Shown here piece by piece: positions 31,096 through 39,115 of a stretch of 64,000 nucleotides of DNA. The stretch is from NCBI GenBank assembly GCA_015061725.1, contig SUVX01000004.1, positions 47,582 to 111,581 of the forward strand, in the 5' to 3' direction. The DNA comes from Lentisphaerota bacterium. Its GTDB lineage: Bacteria > Verrucomicrobiota > Lentisphaeria > Victivallales > Victivallaceae. The notes under the pieces are model-generated. The model saw only the letters and a program-made list of their open reading frames with translations. It was not told where the DNA came from and did no database searches. The position numbers and the translations under genes are program-made. Every line of letters starts with the position of its first letter. Within the stretch, counting starts at the first letter, position 1.

Positions 31096-31970
31096 CACCT
31101 GATTTTTCAGATGATTTGCTGAATAAAGAACAGCAGGATAAAATCAACCGCAGATGGAAGATCCGTTCGGTGATTCTGCTGCTGCATGTGCTGTGTATCG
31201 GTATTCCGCTGCTGTGGGAGACTCTTGATAACTTTTTCCGTCCGCCCAAAGTCAATGCATTCAGGGTGAAAATCGGACCCAAAGAGTTGTCAACTGCGCC
31301 CATTGTCGGACCTCCGGAACGCAGCCGTCCGGGGAGCAGTGCGCTGCCGCCGGAACCGGTGGTGCCGTCACCGCCGCGTCCTGAGATCCCGCCTGAACCG
31401 AAAGTTGCAATTCCCAAAAAGAAACCTGTTAAAAAAACGGTTAAGAAACCGGTAAAAAAGCCTGTTAAGAAGGCTGTGAAAAAGCCGGTGAAAAAGCGGA
31501 AAAATATCAAAAAAACGGTGAAAAAGCCGGTTCGCAGAAAAGTCTCCGGACGCAGACAGCAGGTGCGTAAAACGCGTGAAGAAGTTTACCGTCCCCGTGG
31601 CGGAAACAACTTTAACCCTGCAGTTCCTTTGGGAACCCGTGACCGCGGACAAAAAAGGGGAAAACAGGATAACCGTACTCCCGGGGGCGGCTTGACCGAG
31701 GCTGAAGAGCAATTCAACCGCCGGGCCGGAATGTATTTGAAAAACATCTGGACACAGCCGCCCAAATCTCTTCTGGGTTCTCAGCTGCCTGAAGTGACGA
31801 TTGAGTTAAGCATAGCCGCCGACGGCAGAGTCATCGGCAGACGGATCACCCGTCCCAGCGGCATTCCTGCGATGGATCAATCAGTCCGCAATCTTCTTGA
31901 ACGCCTGGACCGTATGCCGGCACCGCCCCGCGCGACAACGGTTGAATTCATCCTCGTCACCGATGAGTGA
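31092..31970 (+). CDS. TonB/TolA-like energy transducer with lysine-rich KKPVKK repeats
   Basis: N-terminal TM, P-rich then KKPVKKTVKKPVKKPVKKAVKKPVKK, C-terminal TonB-like VTIELSIAADGRVIGRRITRPSGIPAMDQSVRNLLERL. Confidence 0.8.
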   Translation: MTPDFSDDLLNKEQQDKINRRWKIRSVILLLHVLCIGIPLLWETLDNFFRPPKVNAFRVKIGPKELSTAPIVGPPERSRPGSSALPPEPVVPSPPRPEIPPEPKVAIPKKKPVKKTVKKPVKKPVKKAVKKPVKKRKNIKKTVKKPVRRKVSGRRQQVRKTREEVYRPRGGNNFNPAVPLGTRDRGQKRGKQDNRTPGGGLTEAEEQFNRRAGMYLKNIWTQPPKSLLGSQLPEVTIELSIAADGRVIGRRITRPSGIPAMDQSVRNLLERLDRMPAPPRATTVEFILVTDE

Positions 31971-33042
31971 GATTGCAGAAACAGTATTTATTTTGCCTTT
32001 TGACCTTTCTGCGGATTTCGTCAGAATCATATGCCTGACAGGCATCGGCAAGGTTACGGATTGTTTGACGGATAGCTTCTACGACTTTTGCGGGAGCAAG
32101 TGGTCTGGCGTTACCGTGCTGATTCAAAACCCATGGGGTCAGTTTTTCAAGTGAAATCGCAGGAACAAAAAGATGGAATCCATCATCAGTTTGGACAATT
32201 TGCTGTTGACTATGCAACGGAGTTGACTGTGCAAACTGTCTTCCGGCATCGGTTAAAAAAATTTCCACATCAGGTATTTTTTCATAATCAAGAAAAGAGT
32301 CTGTTGTAACAGAATCAATAATTTCTTGTGACGGGGTAAAGGTTGTATCTTGCAGAACAGCAGATTTTATTCTACCGAGGTGAAATGTGCGTGGCTGATT
32401 ACGCAAATGGCAAAAACCTTTAATGCTCCACTTCATATCATAAAATACAAGGGTATGCGGTTCAATATCACGCAATATGGTGTTGCCATCTTTATCGGCA
32501 TAATTGATACGCAGAACTTTGCGTTGCTGCCAGGCATCAAATACGATTTCAAAAATCTCCCCAGAAACGGTCGAGGCAGAGAGAACCTTTAAGGAAGATA
32601 ACAACTCCGTTGAAAGTGCTTCGGATTCATTATAACGCAGAACCTCATCCACAGCCTTGGATACGCGTCTACTCAATGCAGGCGGGAAGATATCCTGCGA
32701 CAATTTTCCACCGATGGTTATGGCAAGCAATTCGTCGGCATTAAGAAGTGACGGCACGTTAAAATACCACTCTTTGTCCGTCAGGGAATAGGCACATTTA
32801 CTTTTACTGTATTCAATGGGGGCAAAGTATTCTTCCCGCAATGCTTTGATATCCCGTTGGATCGTTCGGTTGCCGCAGGCAAGATATGCTCCGTCTGTAA
32901 ACTCAGTTGCGTCCAACTCTTCTTTGATTTTTTTCATCGTGACCCACTCTCTTTTTTTTAGAAGAACAACAATTGCCGCCATACGGTGAAGCTGGCGACG
33001 GGAAGCAATGAACTTACTTTTAGAGTTGTTATTTTCTGCCAT
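31957..33042 (-). CDS. WYL-domain HTH transcriptional regulator
   Basis: N-terminal HTH (RTIQRDIKALREEY), WYL-type core VLRINYADKDGNTILRDIEPHTLVFYDMKWSIKGFCHLRNQPRTFHLGRI; divergent from hsdM. Confidence 0.85.
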   Translation of the reverse strand: MAENNNSKSKFIASRRQLHRMAAIVVLLKKREWVTMKKIKEELDATEFTDGAYLACGNRTIQRDIKALREEYFAPIEYSKSKCAYSLTDKEWYFNVPSLLNADELLAITIGGKLSQDIFPPALSRRVSKAVDEVLRYNESEALSTELLSSLKVLSASTVSGEIFEIVFDAWQQRKVLRINYADKDGNTILRDIEPHTLVFYDMKWSIKGFCHLRNQPRTFHLGRIKSAVLQDTTFTPSQEIIDSVTTDSFLDYEKIPDVEIFLTDAGRQFAQSTPLHSQQQIVQTDDGFHLFVPAISLEKLTPWVLNQHGNARPLAPAKVVEAIRQTIRNLADACQAYDSDEIRRKVKRQNKYCFCNLTHR

Positions 33043-33078
33043 GATGAAATTTTTTTCAAAAAATTGATTTTTTATTTA

Positions 33079-33103
33079 GCAAGAGACAAGTTTTGTCGCT
33101 TGC
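33079..33103. promoter_or_regulatory. Candidate operator between WYL regulator and hsdM
   Basis: GCAAGAGACAA-gtt-TTGTCGCTTGC, 10/11 complementary; TATAAT at 33111-33116. Confidence 0.6.
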
Positions 33104-33166
33104 TATGGTGTATAATATATCTCGTAGTGTAAAAAAGTCAATAAAAAATATGAAAGGATTTCAACA

Positions 33167-34948
33167 ATGACTTCGGAAAAACTGCTTGCTTCTGCCGGAC
33201 GTAATATTCAGGAAAAAGCCACTGTGATATGGAACGTCGCAAACTCACTCTTCGGAGCATACAAGCCGCACGAATACGGTCTGGTTATTTTGCCGATGAC
33301 GGTCATTAAGCGTTTTCACGATTGCCTGTTGCCTACGCACGCACGCGTGCTGGAGCAATATGAAAAGATCAAACATCTGGCGGTGAAAGATGGTTTTCTG
33401 CGGAAGGCTTCGGGATATGCTTTTTACAACACCAGCAAATTTACATTTGAAACCTTGAAGGCTGATCCCAACAGCATTGAGGATAACTTTCGGGCTTACA
33501 TCAACGGATTTTCGGAAAATGTGCTGGATATTCTGGAGCAGATGAAGTTTGACGATCAAATCAAGCGGATGGCAGAGGCAGGCTTGCTTTATCAGGTCAT
33601 CGTGGACTTTTGTTCAGAAAAAGCGGATATGCACCCCGACAAAATTACCGCCGTGGATATGGGTTATGTTTTTGAAAATCTGGTTCAGCGGTTCTCGGAA
33701 AGTTACAACGAAGAAGCAGGAGCGCACTTTACCAGCCGTGACATTATTTATACGATGTGTGACTTGCTGGTGACCGGTGATAAAAGCGTTGCCAACTCCG
33801 AGGGGATGAATAAAACCGTTTACGATATGACCATGGGAACGAGTCAGATGCTGACTTGTATGGAAGAACGCTTGCAGCAGTTGGATGCGGATGCGGTGGT
33901 AACGACTTTCGGTCAGGAGTTGAACCCTTTTACTTATGGTATTGCCAAAGCCGATATGCTTATCCGCGGCGGCAATCCTGATAATATGAAGTTCGGCGAC
34001 ACGCTGAACAATGACCAGTTTTCAGATTATAAATTTGACTACATCATCTCCAACCCGCCTTTCGGTATCGACTGGAAGCGTGAAGCACAGGCGGTGGAAG
34101 CTGAAGCCCGCCTGGGGGCAAATGGCAGATTTGGGGCAGGTTTGCCCTCCAAAAGTGACGGTCAGCTGCTGTTTATGCTCAATGGGGTGGCAAAATTGGC
34201 TGATGACGGCAGAATGGCGATCATTCAGAACGGCTCATCACTTTTTACCGGCGATGCAGGTTCGGGACCGAGCGAGATCCGCCGTTATCTGATTGAAAAT
34301 GACTGGCTGGATGCCATCGTACAGTTGCCCAACGACAGTTTTTACAATACGGGCATTGCAACTTATATCTGGATCGTGACCAAGGATAAACCTGCATCTC
34401 ACGAGGGAAAAATTCTGCTTATTGATGCAAGCAACTGCTTTGAACCCCGCCGTAAATCCATCGGTAACAAGCGGGTGGATATTTCTGAAGCGTGTCGTGA
34501 GCTGATCGTCAAGGCATACGGCGAATATGCCACCGCCGATTATACGGAAATCCTTGCCAACGGCAAAGAGATCATCTGCAAAAGCCGCCTTATGGACAAC
34601 GTGGAACTGGGCTACAACAAGATCACGGTGGAAAGTCCCGAACTGGATGAAAACGGCAAAAAGGTATTGAAAAAAGGCAAACCTGTTGCCGACAGCAGCA
34701 AGCGGGATACCGAAAATGTGCCGCTGAATATGGATATTGAAGAGTATCTGAAAGCTGAAGTTCTGCCTTATAATCCTGATGCATGGATTGATAAGAGCAA
34801 AACCAAAGTCGGCTACGAAATCCCCTTTACCCGCACCTTTTATGTTTACAAGGAGTTGGAAAAGGCAGACGATATTGCTAAACGCATTGAGGCTCACGAA
34901 CAGTCGCTGATTGCAAAACTCCACGCTCTTTTCGGCGAGGAGAAGTAA
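33167..34948 (+). CDS. hsdM: Type I restriction-modification system methyltransferase subunit
   Basis: FTSRDIIYTMCDLL, YDMTMGTSQM, catalytic NPPF in YIISNPPFGIDWK, SDGQLLFMLNGVAKL. Confidence 0.95.
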   Translation: MTSEKLLASAGRNIQEKATVIWNVANSLFGAYKPHEYGLVILPMTVIKRFHDCLLPTHARVLEQYEKIKHLAVKDGFLRKASGYAFYNTSKFTFETLKADPNSIEDNFRAYINGFSENVLDILEQMKFDDQIKRMAEAGLLYQVIVDFCSEKADMHPDKITAVDMGYVFENLVQRFSESYNEEAGAHFTSRDIIYTMCDLLVTGDKSVANSEGMNKTVYDMTMGTSQMLTCMEERLQQLDADAVVTTFGQELNPFTYGIAKADMLIRGGNPDNMKFGDTLNNDQFSDYKFDYIISNPPFGIDWKREAQAVEAEARLGANGRFGAGLPSKSDGQLLFMLNGVAKLADDGRMAIIQNGSSLFTGDAGSGPSEIRRYLIENDWLDAIVQLPNDSFYNTGIATYIWIVTKDKPASHEGKILLIDASNCFEPRRKSIGNKRVDISEACRELIVKAYGEYATADYTEILANGKEIICKSRLMDNVELGYNKITVESPELDENGKKVLKKGKPVADSSKRDTENVPLNMDIEEYLKAEVLPYNPDAWIDKSKTKVGYEIPFTRTFYVYKELEKADDIAKRIEAHEQSLIAKLHALFGEEK

Positions 34949-34951
34949 GTG

Positions 34952-35077
34952 ATGAGTAACATTTCTAATCATCAACCCCTTACATTTTGTAAGGGCTTAA
35001 TCAACAACCGTGAGATGTTTATGAAAGGCATCGATTACTCTTACTACTACGAAGAAGATACCACGGAGGAGGGGTAA
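34952..35077 (+). CDS. Small 41-aa ORF in RM operon
   Basis: Manual translation MSNISNHQPLTFCKGLINNREMFMKGIDYSYYYEEDTTEEG*; fits the gap between hsdM and the DUF4145 gene in the same orientation. Confidence 0.4.
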   Translation: MSNISNHQPLTFCKGLINNREMFMKGIDYSYYYEEDTTEEG

Positions 35078-35079
35078 TC

Positions 35080-35871
35080 ATGCATCAAGAAAATGTAAGT
35101 ATTATTTCGGTGCGAAAAGATAAGAAATATAACATTCATGAATATCCTAATAATATTCTTGAATACTATTGTAATCATTGCCGTGTAAAAACGACACACC
35201 GTACCATTGTGGAGGCTTGTACAGTAGAGGATTTTACTGATGATGGTGAGGTTTTTTCATGGAATTCTTATCATATTTCAGAGTGTATGGGATGCCATAT
35301 GGTCAGCTTTATAAAAGATATTAGATTTTCTGAAGATGAAGATACTTTCCATCCGGATTACGGCAAGAAAAATTTCAAAGGAATAATTTATCCGATATTG
35401 GAAGAAGGTGCATTGACAGAAAGCCAATTGTCGCAACTGCAGTTTGTTCTTCCAGATAAAGTAAAAGCGATTTATGAGGAAACTCTTACCGCTATCAAAA
35501 ACAAATTATTTATTATTGCGGGAATTGGTTTGCGAGCAATATTGGATACCGTGTGTCGCGAAAGAAAAATAGGCCAAGCAAGGCAACCTTTGGCGGCAAG
35601 ATTGCAAATTATGTGTGATATCAATTTAATTACCGAGCAGGAAAAGACGGTATTATCAACAGTGAAGGATTTAGGCAATGACTCTGCTCATGAAGGAAAG
35701 AGTTTAAATGCATATGAAGTGGAATCTGTTCTACTGACGGTAGAATATTTGCTCGGAAAAATCTACTTGTTGCCTGCTATACAACGCGATCTTGAACGAG
35801 GGAAAGAAAAATTCAGTATTGATGAAGTTTTCGGAGATGAAAGTCCGGAGGTTGTCAGCAATGAGCAATAA
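35080..35871 (+). CDS. DUF4145 domain-containing protein
   Basis: N-terminal CxxC pair (YYCNHC...SECMGCH), C-terminal AIYEETLTAIKNKLFIIAGIGLRAILDTVCRERKI...DLGNDSAHEGKS. Confidence 0.75.
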   Translation: MHQENVSIISVRKDKKYNIHEYPNNILEYYCNHCRVKTTHRTIVEACTVEDFTDDGEVFSWNSYHISECMGCHMVSFIKDIRFSEDEDTFHPDYGKKNFKGIIYPILEEGALTESQLSQLQFVLPDKVKAIYEETLTAIKNKLFIIAGIGLRAILDTVCRERKIGQARQPLAARLQIMCDINLITEQEKTVLSTVKDLGNDSAHEGKSLNAYEVESVLLTVEYLLGKIYLLPAIQRDLERGKEKFSIDEVFGDESPEVVSNEQ

Positions 35872-37081
35872 TTACCGGAAGATGAGTGTTTTTATTGATG
35901 AATCGGGGAATACAAAAGTTAATGATGAGCTTTATGTATGTGCCGCTTTTATGATTCCCACGGAAGAAGTATCTTCGGTCTTTTCTCAAATCCGAGACAT
36001 CATGCAAAAACATTCTTTGGAGGTCATAAAAAGCAGCAAAATCCGTTCTGCCAATACTCGAACTCAACTGCTCCGAGAAATCTGCAGTCTGAATTTCAGT
36101 TACATTGCAATGCTTGTAAATAAAAATGAATTGGATCATTTCCCAGGTCTCCAATATACAGAACCGTTTTATAAATTTTTGCATAGAAGATTTGCTGTCT
36201 ATATTGACTCTGTGACCAAATGTGACGAATTGCAATTGGAAATAGACTCTTATGGTTCGGAAACCTTTGAAGAACAGTTTAAAAAGTATTTTGCTCAAAG
36301 AATGTCTCCTATGTTTCCGCAAGTAACAATTAACTTTGTCAAAGACGAAGACAGTTACGGTGTTCAGATTGCCGACCTGATTGCAGGAACTCTCGGGCGA
36401 TGTTACCAGTGCAATCGGGATTCAGATAATGCGGAAACATGGTTAAATATTTTATCCCCCCGGTGTGCCGGACATAAAGTTTTTCCGCCACGCTTCGATA
36501 ATGAAAAAGAAGTTTTTATCGGAACAACGGAAGAGGAGCAAAGAATCGCAGAGTGTCTGCTGGAAAACGCTTATGAGTTTATTGCAAAAAATATGGCATC
36601 CGATGATGAGTTTGTTCAACGGCAGTGTATGACTTTACGCTTGTTGATAGCAAAGGCTTATTGTTCGGAAAATAATAATCTTTATTCTGATGAAATTATG
36701 AGCTACCTTATAGATTATGGTTTTGAAAAAATAAGTAAACAAGTTTTTACCGCAAAGGTTATCGGAAAATTAAGAGAGGCAAGAATTATTATTGCTGGAA
36801 ATGCCAATGGCTATCGGCTTGCCCTGTCAAAAGATGATATTGAAAGTTATATCAGACACAATGATGCTATTATTTCACCGATGATTTATCGTTTAGGTTT
36901 AGCAGCAGAGTTTCTTAACGGAGCCTTTAGAGTAAATGTACTTGAAGATTACTACAATTTGCAAAAATTTGTTGATGTATATCGTCATAATGCAACACTG
37001 GTTGGAACTGAAATTGACGAAGAAGAAGGTATCCTTGTAGACGAAATAGACTCAAGTGAGATGTCAACTAAGGATCAATAA
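35861..37081 (+). CDS. DUF3800 domain-containing protein
   Basis: MSVFIDESGNTKVNDELYVCAAFMI N-terminus, later DEDSYGVQIADLIAGTLGR; ATG 35861 overlaps preceding stop. Confidence 0.8.
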   Translation: MSNNYRKMSVFIDESGNTKVNDELYVCAAFMIPTEEVSSVFSQIRDIMQKHSLEVIKSSKIRSANTRTQLLREICSLNFSYIAMLVNKNELDHFPGLQYTEPFYKFLHRRFAVYIDSVTKCDELQLEIDSYGSETFEEQFKKYFAQRMSPMFPQVTINFVKDEDSYGVQIADLIAGTLGRCYQCNRDSDNAETWLNILSPRCAGHKVFPPRFDNEKEVFIGTTEEEQRIAECLLENAYEFIAKNMASDDEFVQRQCMTLRLLIAKAYCSENNNLYSDEIMSYLIDYGFEKISKQVFTAKVIGKLREARIIIAGNANGYRLALSKDDIESYIRHNDAIISPMIYRLGLAAEFLNGAFRVNVLEDYYNLQKFVDVYRHNATLVGTEIDEEEGILVDEIDSSEMSTKDQ

Positions 37082-37102
37082 TTTTTAAGGGAAACGCAAA
37101 TA

Positions 37103-38329
37103 ATGAAAAATACATACAGTGAAATGAAAGATAGCGGTGTTGCGTGGATTGGAGAAATTCCGAAATACTGGGATGTTGAACGTGCGAAATTTCATTTTAA
37201 ACAATCTCTTGAACGGGGAAACAATACTCCGGAATTGCTTGCAGCAACACAAAAACATGGTATGTATCCACAACGATTACTTGAAGGTGTTGTTCAAGTT
37301 ATGGCAGGAACTAATCTACAACAGTTTAAGACAGTTCACATAAATGATTTTGTGATTAGTTTGCGTAGTTTTCAAGGAGGATTTGAGCGTTCTTCATTCG
37401 AAGGTGTATGCTCTCCAGCTTATCAAGTTTTTCATGCAGATGAACATTATAATGCAGACTGGCTAAAATTTTTTTTCAAAAACGAAATGTTTATTGATGC
37501 AATGAATGCCTTAACTGTAGGTATTCGAGAAGGGAGAAACATTAAGTATGATGACTTTGCTAATGCCTTACTTCCCATTCCGCCTATTTCAGAGCAGACG
37601 GCGATTGCGGCGTATTTGGATGAGAAGTGCGGGACGATTGATGAAATCATTGCAGAGGCAAAGGCGAGTATTGAAGAATACAAAATGTGGAAGTCTTCCG
37701 TCATCTTTGAAGCCGTGACCAAAGGTCTCGATCCCAACGCCGAAATGGAAGATAGCGGCGTAGATATAATCGGGTTAATGCCAAAGCATTGGAATTTATG
37801 TCGTCAAAGATTTCTTTGTAAAACCACAACTGGTGATCACGACACACAAGATGCAGAACCAGAAGGGGCATTCCCATTCTATGTTCGCTCTCCGATTATA
37901 GAGCGTTCCAATACATACACTTTTGATGGAGAAGGTGTTTTAATGGCAGGCGATGGAGCTGGGGCGGGAAGAGTCTTTCACTATGCTACCGGGAAGTATG
38001 CTATTCATCAAAGAGTATATTGTTTCTACGATTTTAAGGGTATTTTACCTCGCTTTTATCATTATTTTATGGAAAACTTATTTTGTGCAGAAATGGATAA
38101 AGGCAGTGCCAAATCAACAGTGCCTTCTGTAAGACTTTCAATGCTTAAAGACTTTAATATTTGCCTTCCGTTGTTAACTGAACAGGCAAATATTATTACT
38201 GCTCTCGACGAAAAATGTGCCGTTATAGACGGAATCATTGCCGAAAAAGAGGCTTTGATCGCTGATATGGAAGCCTACAAAAAGTCGCTGATCTTTGAGA
38301 CCGTCACCGGAAAACGAAAGGTGTGCTGA
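37103..38329 (+). CDS. hsdS: Type I restriction system specificity subunit
   Basis: Two half-repeats: MKDSGVAWIGEIPKYWDVERAKF and MEDSGVDIIGLMPKHWNLCRQRF; PIPPISEQTAIAAYLDEKCGTIDEIIAEAK and LPLLTEQANIITALDEKCAVIDGIIAEKEA. Confidence 0.94.
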   Translation: MKNTYSEMKDSGVAWIGEIPKYWDVERAKFHFKQSLERGNNTPELLAATQKHGMYPQRLLEGVVQVMAGTNLQQFKTVHINDFVISLRSFQGGFERSSFEGVCSPAYQVFHADEHYNADWLKFFFKNEMFIDAMNALTVGIREGRNIKYDDFANALLPIPPISEQTAIAAYLDEKCGTIDEIIAEAKASIEEYKMWKSSVIFEAVTKGLDPNAEMEDSGVDIIGLMPKHWNLCRQRFLCKTTTGDHDTQDAEPEGAFPFYVRSPIIERSNTYTFDGEGVLMAGDGAGAGRVFHYATGKYAIHQRVYCFYDFKGILPRFYHYFMENLFCAEMDKGSAKSTVPSVRLSMLKDFNICLPLLTEQANIITALDEKCAVIDGIIAEKEALIADMEAYKKSLIFETVTGKRKVC

Positions 38330-38355
38330 AAGATGCGGGTTGATAAGATTATGTC

Positions 38356-38515
38356 AGTAAGACAAGTAGGACTTGTGGGACAAGTAGGACTTGTTGGATC
38401 AGCAGGACCTGTGGGATGGGACCGGCTTGTGGGACAAACGATAAATTGTGACAGGTCCTGCCTGATGCTTCCTCTGTATTTCAGAATTACTTGTCTTAAT
38501 TGTCTTACCGGTCCT
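38356..38515. repeat. Tandem/inverted repeat element between hsdS and four-helix-bundle gene
   Basis: About 18-bp units ggacaagtaggacttgtg; outer stem taagacaagta (38358-38368)/tacttgtctta (38488-38498); inner stem gcaggacctgt (38402-38412)/acaggtcctgc (38451-38461). Confidence 0.8.
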
Positions 38516-38541
38516 GATCAAGTTTCAATGTGAGGTTTGTT

Positions 38542-39114
38542 ATGAGTAATGATATTCTTTTATCCGGCGGCGGTTATAAAAAACTTAAATCTTATAAAAA
38601 AAGTCTGATTATTTTTGAGGGAACTGCCTGTTTTGTCCGCCGATTCCTTCAGCGGGGAGATCGCACTATTGATCAGATGGTTCAAGCTGCCCGCAGCGGT
38701 AAGCAGAATATTGTGGAAGGCTCTGTGGCTTCTTCTGTAAGCAAAGAGACTGAAATCAAATTAACCGGAGTCGCCAGAGCTTCGTTGGAAGAATTGTTAG
38801 AGGATTATCAGGATTATTTGCGTATTCATAATTTACCACAGTGGGAAAAGGATTCTCCTCCCGCACTTGCTGTTCGCAAGTTGGCGTATTCCGAAAACGA
38901 GTCCTATGAAACTTATCGGGCATATTTAGAAGAACGCAGCTCCGGTACTTGTGCCAATATTATGATATGTCTTATTAATCAATGTACTTATTTATTACGC
39001 CTGCAACTTGAAAAGTTGACTGTAGAATTTCCAAAATCAGGTGGAATCCGTGAACGTATGACACAAGCCCGCATTCAATACCGGAAAAACAATAATCCGC
39101 AGGAGAACAAGTAA
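38542..39114 (+). CDS. Four-helix-bundle (S23/IVP-like) protein with suffix domain
   Basis: [76 protein letters not shown]. Confidence 0.75.
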   Translation: MSNDILLSGGGYKKLKSYKKSLIIFEGTACFVRRFLQRGDRTIDQMVQAARSGKQNIVEGSVASSVSKETEIKLTGVARASLEELLEDYQDYLRIHNLPQWEKDSPPALAVRKLAYSENESYETYRAYLEERSSGTCANIMICLINQCTYLLRLQLEKLTVEFPKSGGIRERMTQARIQYRKNNNPQENK

Positions 39115-39115
39115 T

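Noticed and set aside
31420-31560. Lys-rich repeat as a separate DNA repeat or mobile element
   Set aside because: Explained as in-frame linker of a TonB/TolA-like protein.
38360-38440. Possible CRISPR array (about 18-bp repeating units)
   Set aside because: Units are contiguous with no unique spacers, each internally palindromic, and no cas genes are present.
38333-38533. 66-aa ORF MRVDKIMSVRQVGLVGQVGLVGSAGPVGW...
   Set aside because: Translation of the tandem repeat DNA; more likely a non-coding repeat than a real protein.
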